Positions 22,817 through 31,246 of a DNA stretch of 64,000 nt are shown piece after piece. The translations under genes and the position numbers were made by a program. Position 1 is the first letter of the stretch, and every line of letters starts with the position of its first letter. The notes under the pieces are model-generated. The model worked only from the letters and a program-made list of their open reading frames with translations, had not been told where the DNA came from and did no database searches. The DNA is from a virus, in the IMG/VR virus record IMGVR_UViG_3300044695_002580, positions 1-64,000 of that record, one strand, 5' to 3'.

Positions 22817-22972
22817 ATGGAAACAACGCTAGACTACAAAGAACGGCTACGCGCCCTAATCGCAGAAGCAAAGGGTCACGTAGAAGCACACAACTCAACC
22901 AACGAGTATCTAATAAACCTACTAGATACCGCAACCGACTATCTATTCTACCTAGAGGACACCAGCAAATGA
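22817..22972 (+). CDS. 51-residue helical protein
   Basis: Starts METTLDYKERLRALIAEAKG; two amphipathic helices. TGA overlaps the next ATG (ATGA). No RBS better than AGAGGA. Function unknown. Confidence 0.5.
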   Translation: METTLDYKERLRALIAEAKGHVEAHNSTNEYLINLLDTATDYLFYLEDTSK

Positions 22973-23280
22973 CCAGCACAAACCTACTACCAAAGACAGG
23001 TCAATATAACGACCTTGCACTTAAATATATAAATGGCGACCCCGACGCAATAGCCTTATTAGATACGGTTATCGGGTCGTCGCTAGACTTATGCGCCCTG
23101 CGTAATAACCAAGATGAACGCCTAACCAACTACTTCGAGTACCACGACGTACGCGGTGAGATAGATGAGGCTATCGACAGTATCGAACCTCATGCAGATA
23201 AGTTAGGCTTACGAGCGCCTATCCTTGACGAAGCAGATGAACGCGACCTAGAGAACGGTTATGGACTAGACGGTATCTAA
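22969..23280 (+). CDS. Acidic hypothetical protein
   Basis: A 103-residue acidic helical protein (YNDLALKYINGDPDAIALLD; ILDEADERDLENGYGLDGI). Coupled at both ends (ATGA and TAATG). The negative charge and likely early timing would suit a DNA-mimic or host-takeover factor, but nothing specific shows this. Confidence 0.5.
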   Translation: MTSTNLLPKTGQYNDLALKYINGDPDAIALLDTVIGSSLDLCALRNNQDERLTNYFEYHDVRGEIDEAIDSIEPHADKLGLRAPILDEADERDLENGYGLDGI

Positions 23281-23414
23281 TGCGCCTATCAAAGACGAGA
23301 GAGCAACTCCGCCGTATGCTAGAGTTACGGCGGAGTAATGCTTCCGTACCTATCCGTAATAAAAAGAGATACACTAGGAAACTTAAATATAAAGATAAGG
23401 ACTTAAATGAGTAA
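23280..23414 (+). CDS. 44-residue very basic protein
   Basis: TAATG overlap upstream and an eight-base overlap downstream. The product starts MRLSKTREQLRRMLELRRSN and ends Lys-rich. A perfect 11-base stem (23306-23336) lies in its coding sequence, so either the peptide or the hairpin may be the selected element. Confidence 0.4.
   Translation: MRLSKTREQLRRMLELRRSNASVPIRNKKRYTRKLKYKDKDLNE
23306..23336 (+). repeat. Perfect inverted repeat inside a small ORF
   Basis: ACTCCGCCGTA and TACGGCGGAGT pair over 11 bases around a nine-base loop. It could be an attenuator or RNA processing site between operon halves. Confidence 0.55.
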
Positions 23415-23856
23415 CAACGAGGAAATCTACGACGCAGAAGTTATTTACGACAGCGCCACCGACTCCACCACCGCCACCACCGAGGGCGAGATAATTGATA
23501 TAGAGGAACCAAGCGATTATTGGAAACTCGTAGCCTTCCACCTACAAAATAATCACAACCCAAGTATTCCTATTAGCATGACCGACGTATGTATTAAGGC
23601 TATCGAATACGCTAACAAGAAGGATTGGGGCGTACTAATAGCCCTACCCGACGGAACTACCTACAAGGGAAGCACCCATGCAACAGTAGAAACTATCGTG
23701 GAGAGCCACCACCTTCATAACTTTATTACCAGCGACCGAGAGGTCGTAACGATTAAGGACGCTGAAGGCGCGGTCATATATCAAGGTTATGGCACAGAAC
23801 TAAAATTAAATACAGAAACAAATACAGAAGTAGAGAGCGATGACGACCAACAGTAA
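23407..23856 (+). CDS. Acidic hypothetical protein
   Basis: A 149-residue protein with acidic ends (EEIYDAEVIYDSATD; ETNTEVESDDDQQ) and a folded middle (DVCIKAIEYANKKDWGVLIA). No family recognised. The 36-residue Cys gene starts inside its last codons. Confidence 0.5.
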   Translation: MSNNEEIYDAEVIYDSATDSTTATTEGEIIDIEEPSDYWKLVAFHLQNNHNPSIPISMTDVCIKAIEYANKKDWGVLIALPDGTTYKGSTHATVETIVESHHLHNFITSDREVVTIKDAEGAVIYQGYGTELKLNTETNTEVESDDDQQ

Positions 23857-23950
23857 CCCCCAAGAAGAACCCCGCGGCGAAGAAATCGTCTGCGGGTGTC
23901 GAGGCAAAATGTGTGACGAGTGCCTTGATAAATATGGAATAGAGAAGTAG
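23840..23950 (+). CDS. 36-residue Cys microprotein
   Basis: ATG lies in the end of the upstream gene; TAG at 23948. Contains CGCRGKMCDECLDKYG, four Cys in CxC...CxxC order, suggesting one zinc site. Confidence 0.45.
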   Translation: MTTNSNPQEEPRGEEIVCGCRGKMCDECLDKYGIEK

Positions 23951-23959
23951 GAGAGAGCC

Positions 23960-24106
23960 ATGCGTTGTGCTAAGTGTTTTATTGAATACGATAACGGCGA
24001 AGTTATTGCCCCTATCGACGAGAGTGCTATTGACGTATCAACCGAGATGGGTCTAGGATTCTGCGTGATGTGCGTACCGCCAGCAGGGAACCCTGCCCAA
24101 CTATAA
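23960..24106 (+). CDS. 48-residue zinc-ribbon protein
   Basis: Starts MRCAKCFIEYDNGE; second knuckle CVMC. RBS GGAGAGAG. Two CxxC pairs give a zinc ribbon. Function unknown. Confidence 0.5.
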   Translation: MRCAKCFIEYDNGEVIAPIDESAIDVSTEMGLGFCVMCVPPAGNPAQL

Positions 24107-24118
24107 GGAGAGAGAATT

Positions 24119-24229
24119 ATGGACGAAACAACAGAGCCTACCTGCGGTTGCGGTAAGTGTGCTTGCGGTAAAGATGAAGGGTTAAAGATAGAACGACCAG
24201 CCGTATCTGAAATGGACGGCGTTAGTTAA
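24119..24229 (+). CDS. 36-residue Cys microprotein
   Basis: RBS AAGGAGAG, six bases from ATG. Contains CGCGKCACGK (CxCxxCxC). TAA overlaps the next gene's ATG. Metal binding is likely; function unknown. Confidence 0.5.
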   Translation: MDETTEPTCGCGKCACGKDEGLKIERPAVSEMDGVS

Positions 24230-24657
24230 TGCAAACCTTTCTGCCATACGCAGACTTCAAACTAACCGCACAAGTATTAGACTATCGACGCTTAGGCAAA
24301 CAGAGAGTCGAAGCCTATCAAATAGTAAGAGTATTAGACGGCACTCAACAAAGTAACGCATGGCACAACCACCCTGCGGTGCTGATGTGGAGAGATAACC
24401 TAGACGCACTCAAGTCCTACGGGAGAGAGATATGCCTAGAGTGGATACGTCGTGGATATAACGATAACCTTATTACGCACTTCCAGCACAAACCCGCGCC
24501 CGACATGCCAGCGTGGCTAGGCGACGAGCGGATACATATATCACACCAAGCAAACCTAGTGAGAAAGTTACCCGAGCATTATAGGCTACACTTTCCCACA
24601 GTAGATGAAACTATGCCCTACCATTGGCCTATAACTAAGGAGAACCTACATGGCTAA
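24229..24657 (+). CDS. Pyrimidine-dimer DNA glycosylase (DenV-like)
   Basis: A 142-residue protein starting MQTFLPYADFKLTAQVLDYR followed by RLGKQRVEA and WHNHPAVLMW. These match the T4 endonuclease V-like / MSMEG_6728 family, which excises UV-induced pyrimidine dimers and nicks the DNA. Useful in sunlit water, fitting a surface-water phage. Coupled upstream and overlapping the next ATG by eight bases. Confidence 0.75.
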   Translation: MQTFLPYADFKLTAQVLDYRRLGKQRVEAYQIVRVLDGTQQSNAWHNHPAVLMWRDNLDALKSYGREICLEWIRRGYNDNLITHFQHKPAPDMPAWLGDERIHISHQANLVRKLPEHYRLHFPTVDETMPYHWPITKENLHG

Positions 24658-24955
24658 AAAGACAGAGCGCACCTTCAAAGCAACCCTTATCAAGAACATG
24701 GAAAAGGGTGGCGCATGGAAGGTTACATACACAATTACCGAAGCACAAAAGAACGACCTCGGTACGTACGACAACGTGGAGATTGATAACATTACTACCG
24801 CTTGGTCTAACGCCAGCGCAGGTAAGCGTTGGATTAAAGAGAGAGTACAAAGCCTCACACCACGAAAGAGTGTGAAGCTCGAGGTTACGTCAGAGGACGA
24901 AAACGGCAAACCTATTAAAATTTCAGGTACTCTAATTTATAAGCAGGAGATTTAA
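24650..24955 (+). CDS. Hypothetical protein
   Basis: A 101-residue, beta-rich, Lys-rich protein (GGAWKVTYTITEAQKNDLGT). No family recognised. Overlaps the glycosylase end. Confidence 0.5.
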   Translation: MAKKTERTFKATLIKNMEKGGAWKVTYTITEAQKNDLGTYDNVEIDNITTAWSNASAGKRWIKERVQSLTPRKSVKLEVTSEDENGKPIKISGTLIYKQEI

Positions 24956-24957
24956 AT

Positions 24958-25056
24958 ATGAGTTTCATTGAACCTATCGTTCCAGAGCCTCAATGGGGCC
25001 GTCCTAGCCCAGGTATCCCAGATGAAGAGATTTATGACGACGATGATGAGGACTAG
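24958..25056 (+). CDS. 32-residue acidic peptide
   Basis: RBS AGGAGA; starts MSFIEPIVPEPQWGRPSPGI and ends DDDDED. Its end overlaps the next gene start. Confidence 0.45.
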   Translation: MSFIEPIVPEPQWGRPSPGIPDEEIYDDDDED

Positions 25057-25192
25057 ATTAAACTTAGATACCCTAGTTAAACTTTACAAACGCAATAGTC
25101 GTACAAAATGGATAGCGTGCCACCACTGCGGTCGTATGTTTATAGTTGATAAAAGAAATGTAAGAGTCGATACCTTGTGTGGCTCATGCTAA
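25046..25192 (+). CDS. 48-residue zinc-ribbon protein
   Basis: I choose the ATG at 25046, inside the previous peptide's end, over an upstream ATG. WIACHHCGRMFIVDK and then LCGSC give two CxxC knuckles. Last gene of the rightward block. Confidence 0.5.
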   Translation: MRTRLNLDTLVKLYKRNSRTKWIACHHCGRMFIVDKRNVRVDTLCGSC

Positions 25193-25299
25193 AACTTAAT
25201 ATAGGCGTCAAAGCGGTTACTGGTTTTCTCTCCCGCTAAGGCTATCCATGAAGCCACACCCTTCAGGCCGAGATAGACCTGCGCCTTACTAAATAAAGA

Positions 25300-25325
25300 A
25301 GCCCCCTAGACTTGGCTAGGGGGCT
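25300..25325. terminator. Bidirectional terminator between converging blocks
   Basis: AGCCCCCTAG pairs with CTAGGGGGCT, AT-rich on both sides. It separates the rightward block from the leftward nrdJ gene. Confidence 0.8.
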
Positions 25326-25343
25326 TCACTATTTAAGTAGCGA

Positions 25344-27362
25344 TTACGGTATTAAACAGTTGTCGTTAGAGCAGTATTTCTCACCGATTGCATCCGCGGC
25401 CATCCCTGCATAGACGTCTGTGAAGTCAATAGGAAGCAATTTAAATGTGTATTTCTCATACTCATCTTTATTTATTTGCGTATATGGCATTTGCGGGTAA
25501 GTCGCGTTCCCCATTGGTAGGAAGGAAACGGTTTTGAGTTGCCCGTCAAACATGTGAAGTACAGTTCCTACGGCGTCCTTTTCAGTTTCGGCATTAAATG
25601 AGACGGTCACAGATACAGAGTTATCAGACCAGTGGCGTTGGGCAGTAGAGGCAAGCGACATCTTTTCAAAGATAGAAACATCTTTCTCTGAACGGAGAGC
25701 CTGACTCTCAATTGGGAAGAAGACTACGCTAGTAGTTTTAGGTGACTCCGAAGCCTTTTCTATTTTATAACCCGACGCTTTAAACAAAGGTAGCATTGGG
25801 TCATCATTAGAGAAGCGGATTGCACGAAGGAAGTACTGTCCCCCAGGAGTCCAGTGAACCCCAGGAGATTCTCCAGCGAGGATAGACACAGTTCCGCTCG
25901 GCTTCACAGTAGTAGTCTTAATAGATTCGCGGATACCTAGCCACTCGGAGTAAGTGCGGTCGTAGTCTTGGATAATCTTGTATCCAGAGTCCATCCACTC
26001 ACGAAGTACAGGCATACCCACGCGGTCTGCAAAGTTAGCCACACCAGACATAGAAGTTCCGATACGACGATTGCGTTGCATAATCGCATTGGTTTCTTCC
26101 CAGTGAGTAGGTAGCAACGTAACAGTCTTAGCGTATAGGTACGCAAACTTTAGAGTACGTAGGTAATCTTCTTTAGATTCGTGGCGGTTGAGGTAAGTTT
26201 CAACCAAGGTACAGCACTCAAAGGATTCGAGTGATTGCTCGGCGCATGGGTTGTAACCCGCGGCTCGGTGGTCTTTGTTATTAGGTGGGTCGATAAGACG
26301 TCCGTATTTGCGGGTAACGTCCATCCAGATAACTCCAGGCTCACCATTGAGAGCGATACCCTCAACGATATGTTCTAAATTAGAGCCTACTGATACCTCA
26401 ACAGAGTTATTAGACATCCAGGCCCAGCCAGGATTGGCGGCATCATAGGAGTTACGTTCAGGGTATTTAGCAGGGTTCTTTAAATTTAAAAAGTCCTCAT
26501 CGTCCAGTCTGCCCATGAGCAGCTCAGCAGAGCGGCGGACATTGCCCGAGACTACACAGACACCTATTAAATTACCGATATCGGCAATATCTACCCTAGT
26601 TAATTTTTGACCAGCCCTATCTTTAAATATATTACGGATATACTCATGAAGTTTAATCAGAGGTTCAGGGCCCGCGGCCGTGCCGCCAAAGGTCTTGATG
26701 GGTACGCCAGCAGGACGGATAACAGAGTAATCAAATATAGGATTCTTCTTATCAGCGATTAAGTAGGCATTGATTAACAGACTTACCGATTCCACCCACC
26801 CCTCACGTGTATCAGGGATAAGGATTGGGGCGGTGTCTGGTTCTGGTGAGTAAATGGTGAAGTCCTTGTCCGCACCCTTGTCGTCAAATCCGACGCCCAC
26901 ACCCAACATCGATGCTTCCATTAGAAAAGCAAATGGTTTAGCGGGGTCTAATTTAGACATGCTAGAAGTAGATACGAAAGCACAGTTCTGCAGTGCTGCC
27001 GAGTTCTTGAGCTCATTGACAAGCGGGGTACCCATAACCCACAGACCTCGGCCTGGTGGGGTCCACTTTAAATTAAACAGACGGTCAAACGCTTCCTTAG
27101 CAGAGGCTTGGGCCCTGGTATCGTTCCAGGGTAGTCGACTGGTTTTGCAGTGGTCTTTTTGTAGGGAGTACATGCCCTCGATTACACGCTGGCAAACATC
27201 AACCCAAGTCTCCTTAGTTCCGTCCTCTTTTAAACGGGAGTAGGTGCGAAGGAAAGTAATCTCGCCAACCGAATTACCGCCCGCATCTTTATAACCCCAA
27301 GGCACTTTCTTGCTTCGATACTCCTTTAGGAAGTCCTCGGTTAGTCTAAAAGATAGGGGCAT
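25344..27362 (-). CDS. nrdJ: Class II (B12-dependent) ribonucleotide reductase, monomeric RTPR type
   Basis: A 672-residue protein reducing ribonucleoside triphosphates to dNTPs with adenosylcobalamin. Visible: first active-site Cys in LQNCAFVSTSS (C127), VCVVSGNVRRSAELLMG (about 268-284), NPCAEQ (N371, C373, E375; thiyl radical site), and the C-terminal redox pair KYCSNDNC. Length and lack of a small subunit fit the Lactobacillus-type enzyme. RBS AAGGAGAATC. No B12 riboswitch is visible in the 107-base gap upstream. Supplies dNTPs for the phage polymerase. Confidence 0.9.
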   Translation of the reverse strand: MPLSFRLTEDFLKEYRSKKVPWGYKDAGGNSVGEITFLRTYSRLKEDGTKETWVDVCQRVIEGMYSLQKDHCKTSRLPWNDTRAQASAKEAFDRLFNLKWTPPGRGLWVMGTPLVNELKNSAALQNCAFVSTSSMSKLDPAKPFAFLMEASMLGVGVGFDDKGADKDFTIYSPEPDTAPILIPDTREGWVESVSLLINAYLIADKKNPIFDYSVIRPAGVPIKTFGGTAAGPEPLIKLHEYIRNIFKDRAGQKLTRVDIADIGNLIGVCVVSGNVRRSAELLMGRLDDEDFLNLKNPAKYPERNSYDAANPGWAWMSNNSVEVSVGSNLEHIVEGIALNGEPGVIWMDVTRKYGRLIDPPNNKDHRAAGYNPCAEQSLESFECCTLVETYLNRHESKEDYLRTLKFAYLYAKTVTLLPTHWEETNAIMQRNRRIGTSMSGVANFADRVGMPVLREWMDSGYKIIQDYDRTYSEWLGIRESIKTTTVKPSGTVSILAGESPGVHWTPGGQYFLRAIRFSNDDPMLPLFKASGYKIEKASESPKTTSVVFFPIESQALRSEKDVSIFEKMSLASTAQRHWSDNSVSVTVSFNAETEKDAVGTVLHMFDGQLKTVSFLPMGNATYPQMPYTQINKDEYEKYTFKLLPIDFTDVYAGMAADAIGEKYCSNDNCLIP

Positions 27363-27469
27363 TTGATTCTCCTTTATTGGCGGGGGTGTTAGTCTAGTGA
27401 TGAGTTACAGCCTATTTCAGACTGTGTATATTTAGTTGTGTGGTAGCGCTATTATCAGGATAAGTAAAA

Positions 27470-28915
27470 CTACTTATCCTCAGTTAAATCTTTAATAATC
27501 TTGGTAGTCTCCGTCTCATTTAGCCCGTTATTAGGTAGTTCTTTTAGGACTTGAGCCTTGTCTCCGAAGATAGAAGATAGCACTCCTGCCGAGCCTTGGC
27601 GCTCTACGGTCATGCGGATAAACTCCCTAGAGTCGTCCAATTCCTTGACCGTCTTGATTAATTTAAACAGTCTATCTATCTCTTGGGAAACGTTCGGGTC
27701 AGCGTACCCACCGTTCATTTCTTCGCTAAAACGCATAAAAGCAACCCTTTGTCCCTGCATTTCGATGATTGCATTGATTAGGCTCTTGAGTTGGTCTTTG
27801 CTCTTTACCTCTACTGGTAACTTAAAAGCGCACATAGATTGAGGCTTGAAAGCAGGGCAGTTGGCGGCTACGAAACAGGTGTCGCACTGGCGCAACGTAC
27901 CTGATTGCGAGGTAACATGCACGTTGTCGGTGATGACGCCATCGCCATCTACATCGCTCTTAACCTCGTATCCGAACACTGGTAAATTGATGATTTCATC
28001 GGGATTGCGTGGCATAAGTTTCCGCATATCTACCCCCTTATTATCAGCATCCGTAGGGGTGATTTCCGTGTTTGGCGTACCTGCCTCATCCTGATAATAA
28101 GACTCTCCCACTTTGTTTATCCTCTCTTCAAAACGTTCATAAGACCATACCGCTAGGCGGCAAACCTCTTTGTTGTCGTCCTCGGCTATGAGGTCGGCGT
28201 CGATTCCAGCCTTGGCATACACGTGGTTATACCTTGAACGGGATTGTTCCTTCATGCGCTTGGGATATCGCATAAGCCTAGTACCATCCCAGACGATTGT
28301 CTCCCCATGAGTCATGGGTGATAGCCACGATAGGGTATGAGCAGTTTCGGCTTGGATTGAACGAAGGTTGTCTGGCTTGGCACATCCTAGCGCATGAAAC
28401 CTAGTTCCCTGACGCTTGGTGGCGGTTCTGGTGGTGGAGGCCAGCCTGGTCTCAGATTCAATGGCTGCCCCTGGGATTCCGATATCTAAATAGTTATTTA
28501 TAAGCCTGTTGAGGTTATCTAAACCTAAGTCTGGATTCCAGACGGGCAGAAACTTGCCTGGCGGCACCTGGGCCCAAGCTGTGCGGCGCTGTTCCTCTAC
28601 GAAGGCTGGGTCTACAAATCCATAATTAAGTTCTGCAAATAAAGTTAATCTATCAATATTCATCGCTACAAACTGCTCGTAGGCAGCTGCGAATTCTTCG
28701 AGCTCAAGGCGTCCCATCTTGGCCGACAGGGGTATCCCTGGATATAAATATATATAGGAGTCTTTTGGGAAGTAGTTATCTATTAAATAGGGTTTTGTTT
28801 TAGGTAGCCCTCGACGCACCAGGCCGTGGAAACTGATGCCCAGGTGGTTAGCCGTGGTGGTTTCAAGAAGGGTTCGATTGCTGGGGACCTCGCACCCCAT
28901 ATATACAATTTTCAT
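27470..28915 (-). CDS. TGT/DpdA-like TIM-barrel protein fused to a Cys-rich C-terminal domain
   Basis: A 481-residue protein. Residues 1-280 resemble the tRNA-guanine transglycosylase / phage DpdA fold (RGLPKTKPYLIDNYFP; KFLPVWNPDLGLDNLNRLI; FHALGCAKPDNLRSI; SWLSPMTHGETIVWDG). From memory, phage homologues have LDSGAY and SEFD-type acidic motifs; here the aligned places read LYPGIP and AELN, so the catalytic Asp residues look lost. Residues 340-480 hold CDTCFVAANCPAFKP and a second Cys motif, then helices. No preQ0 pathway genes are in the window. Next to a nucleotidyltransferase-like gene. Confidence 0.5.
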   Translation of the reverse strand: MKIVYMGCEVPSNRTLLETTTANHLGISFHGLVRRGLPKTKPYLIDNYFPKDSYIYLYPGIPLSAKMGRLELEEFAAAYEQFVAMNIDRLTLFAELNYGFVDPAFVEEQRRTAWAQVPPGKFLPVWNPDLGLDNLNRLINNYLDIGIPGAAIESETRLASTTRTATKRQGTRFHALGCAKPDNLRSIQAETAHTLSWLSPMTHGETIVWDGTRLMRYPKRMKEQSRSRYNHVYAKAGIDADLIAEDDNKEVCRLAVWSYERFEERINKVGESYYQDEAGTPNTEITPTDADNKGVDMRKLMPRNPDEIINLPVFGYEVKSDVDGDGVITDNVHVTSQSGTLRQCDTCFVAANCPAFKPQSMCAFKLPVEVKSKDQLKSLINAIIEMQGQRVAFMRFSEEMNGGYADPNVSQEIDRLFKLIKTVKELDDSREFIRMTVERQGSAGVLSSIFGDKAQVLKELPNNGLNETETTKIIKDLTEDK

Positions 28916-29385
28916 TACAGACGGTCTCTGCGGGAGTCATTGTCGTACTCATCCTGTTGCCTGATTAGTTCATCTTGAATCTGGGCCCAGGACTTGAACC
29001 CACGCTTTAGGCTATCGGGTCTGAAGTTCTCATTGGTGTAGATAGGGTGCAGGAACATGATGGTCGTGATGCCACGTACCAGCAACTTAAGGGCTAGGTC
29101 TGGGTCTGAAGTAACTACATACTCAACTGGCCCCTGTGAGCGAATCCACTCTACGTGTCGTAGTTTTGGCTCATCTCCTGGGAACGGCACATCCTCTAAC
29201 GAAACTAGGTCGTCAAAGTTATTGATGCGTTGTTGCCGTAGCCAGTGGTCTGCTTTTTCTTTATCTTCACATAAAATTAAAACTCTGTGTTTTTCTTTTA
29301 GGGTTCGATAAAACGCAAGGCCCTCAACTATTGGATGCTTTTTGTGGTTACGCATAACCTCATCCATAAATACTAATATTGCCAC
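28915..29385 (-). CDS. HAD/Rossmann-like hypothetical protein
   Basis: A 156-residue alpha/beta protein. N-terminal strand MAILVFMDEVMRN, then helix-strand VLILCEDKEKADHWLRQQRI and VVTSDPDLALKLLVRGITTI. The topology resembles HAD-like or nucleotide-binding folds, but only one Asp of the first motif is present, so no enzyme call. Coupled to the TGT-like gene by one-base overlap. Confidence 0.5.
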   Translation of the reverse strand: MAILVFMDEVMRNHKKHPIVEGLAFYRTLKEKHRVLILCEDKEKADHWLRQQRINNFDDLVSLEDVPFPGDEPKLRHVEWIRSQGPVEYVVTSDPDLALKLLVRGITTIMFLHPIYTNENFRPDSLKRGFKSWAQIQDELIRQQDEYDNDSRRDRL

Positions 29386-29400
29386 GTCTTAGTTCTCCTA

Positions 29401-30330
29401 CTACTTTTTGTTAATTAAGGCCCGCCTAATTAATGTATCTGTTGTTGGTAATTGCATACCATAAGTTTGCTTCTCAAACTCTGCTTTAGAATCATCGGCA
29501 ATTTCTTTCATCTGCTTTAGTGCCTGGACAATACCACTGGCCTTGCCAGATTGCCAACGGTAATTATGCACATCTGCATAGCCTTGCCCGCTTGGACTAA
29601 ACGCATACTTTCTACCTTGGTGTATATCTTCGAATAATGATGCACCTTGTTCAACTGCTAATTTTAATGCTGCTTCTGCATTTCTACGTGCAACATCTGT
29701 TGATGCTGCACCTATTTTAGATAGTGCATCTGCATACCTACTTAAAATTTCTGTAGCCATTGACGTGTCTTGTGCAACCTTTCGTTCCCACATTTTGTTA
29801 ACTGGTACACCGCGAATCTCTGGTTGTACTGTCCAGTCATCTGCGGTTAACGAGTAGGCAGCATACGGTTTGATTGACCGTATATCTGATTGGGCGTTAA
29901 CATAGAACGTCAGTTCAAATATGTCAAGAAAGTTTGCAGTATTTGGGTGAATCTGTCGTAGGAGGTCGTTGAAGGTTTTGGCGATTTCTTTATCGCTAAG
30001 TCCTTTGTACTCTGGATTAGATTGTCTAAATATTAAATAATTAACCCCGATTAAACAGTCTAGGTCAGCTGGTTTACGAGCTGCAGTCCACTGGTAGCTT
30101 ACAGCTGAGCCAGCTAGCCAGACGTGGCAATAGGCCTCTGGGTTCTTAAACTGTGTTTTTAAATGGGTAAGTAGGATTCTTAATATAGATGCCCTGACTG
30201 ACGGGACAATTTTTCCGTTTCGGAACAGTCTAGGGTCTAGACCAGCTGACGGAGCTGCGAAGTAGGAAGTTTCTGACGGCTCTACCGACACTGGCCGTGC
30301 CTGTTGCGCCAGTGCTTTTTGGTAATCCAT
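29401..30330 (-). CDS. Pol-beta-type nucleotidyltransferase-like protein
   Basis: A 309-residue protein. WLAGSAVSYQW (near residue 71) followed by KPADLDCLIG gives GS-x(n)-D-x-D, the minimal nucleotidyltransferase signature; a third acidic residue may be D in FLDIFEL. The C-terminal half is helical. Substrate unknown: tRNA, protein or antibiotic-type targets all possible. It lies in a three-gene cluster with the TGT-like and Rossmann-like genes. Confidence 0.65.
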   Translation of the reverse strand: MDYQKALAQQARPVSVEPSETSYFAAPSAGLDPRLFRNGKIVPSVRASILRILLTHLKTQFKNPEAYCHVWLAGSAVSYQWTAARKPADLDCLIGVNYLIFRQSNPEYKGLSDKEIAKTFNDLLRQIHPNTANFLDIFELTFYVNAQSDIRSIKPYAAYSLTADDWTVQPEIRGVPVNKMWERKVAQDTSMATEILSRYADALSKIGAASTDVARRNAEAALKLAVEQGASLFEDIHQGRKYAFSPSGQGYADVHNYRWQSGKASGIVQALKQMKEIADDSKAEFEKQTYGMQLPTTDTLIRRALINKK

Positions 30331-30334
30331 GTTC

Positions 30335-30571
30335 CTAGTCTATATCTTTTTTGTGACTTTCTTTGTACTTAACGTCAGTATCCCACTCAATTATGCGATG
30401 GGTCTCTGGTACATCGGTCTTTACTGTGTTCATAAAACCACAAGCGGCATGTGAATTAACAAATTGGGTTGCCCACAATATAACTAATGTTTCATTTCCA
30501 ACTTCGGCAACGTCCGCTTGGAAACTACACTCACACTTGCATGTCATTTCAATAAATGCCATGACTGCCAC
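30335..30571 (-). CDS. Small hypothetical protein
   Basis: A 78-residue protein with CKCECSF near the start and a single Cys later (HAACGF); beta-rich. No family recognised. Start has RBS GGTGG; four bases from the next gene. Confidence 0.45.
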   Translation of the reverse strand: MAVMAFIEMTCKCECSFQADVAEVGNETLVILWATQFVNSHAACGFMNTVKTDVPETHRIIEWDTDVKYKESHKKDID

Positions 30572-30665
30572 CTATCCCTAGTTTTGTACATACAGTATAC
30601 CGCTGCTGTACGGGCTAATGTCTAGTGTATGGGGATGGGTTTTTGTGAATTTTGGGCTAATAAGC

Positions 30666-31229
30666 CTATTTGGTGTACAGACCCTTGGCCTTGTTATGCC
30701 TCATCATGTTGTAGGACTTGACGGGGCAGAAGTCGCATAGGTGCATCTTTGGCGCCTTGCTAGCGTCTAGACCAGCATCTCTACGTTCTGCAGAGGTACC
30801 TGCCGTTAATATCTTCTTATCTGTCTTGTAGTCGCTGCACTGTCCCTGTGGACGGTTGTGTTGGGCGAAACACGTCATAGCGTCTGCTGAAAAGTTAGCC
30901 TTGGTATCGTAAAAATTGGTACCAAATACATCTAATCCAGGCGAACCGCCCTTTTGGAATTGCTCAACAATCTGCTTCTTACCGTCTGGATGTTGCCACA
31001 CGAGCAGGTCTGCATCTGCAAGCATACCTTTGTGATTAGGGTGACGCTCTACCATCTGGTGTAGGAAAGGGTTTTGGTTCTGGTCGTGACCAGGCTTACC
31101 GTCAAATGGAAAACGGTCATCATATGGGATTTCATCTACGCTTTTGCAGTCGTAGCAAGCTAACAGAAGTACCTTAGGGCGGTCTTCTGGCTTCTCCTTG
31201 GGGTTTAATTTAGAAAGGTCTAGTACCAT
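30666..31229 (-). CDS. Cys-containing hypothetical protein
   Basis: A 187-residue protein. LLLACYDCKSVDEIPYDDRF near residue 30 and LCDFCPVKSYNMMRHNK near the end give two CxxC pairs far apart that could form one zinc site; H- and D-rich middle (PFDGKPGHDQNQNPF). No family recognised. It begins the run of small structural-looking genes up to 33.8 kb. Confidence 0.5.
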   Translation of the reverse strand: MVLDLSKLNPKEKPEDRPKVLLLACYDCKSVDEIPYDDRFPFDGKPGHDQNQNPFLHQMVERHPNHKGMLADADLLVWQHPDGKKQIVEQFQKGGSPGLDVFGTNFYDTKANFSADAMTCFAQHNRPQGQCSDYKTDKKILTAGTSAERRDAGLDASKAPKMHLCDFCPVKSYNMMRHNKAKGLYTK

Positions 31230-31246
31230 TAGATAAGACTAGCACA

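Noticed and set aside
27363-27469. Possible cobalamin riboswitch before the B12-dependent reductase
   Set aside because: The gap is only 107 bases and shows no B12-box-like conserved core.
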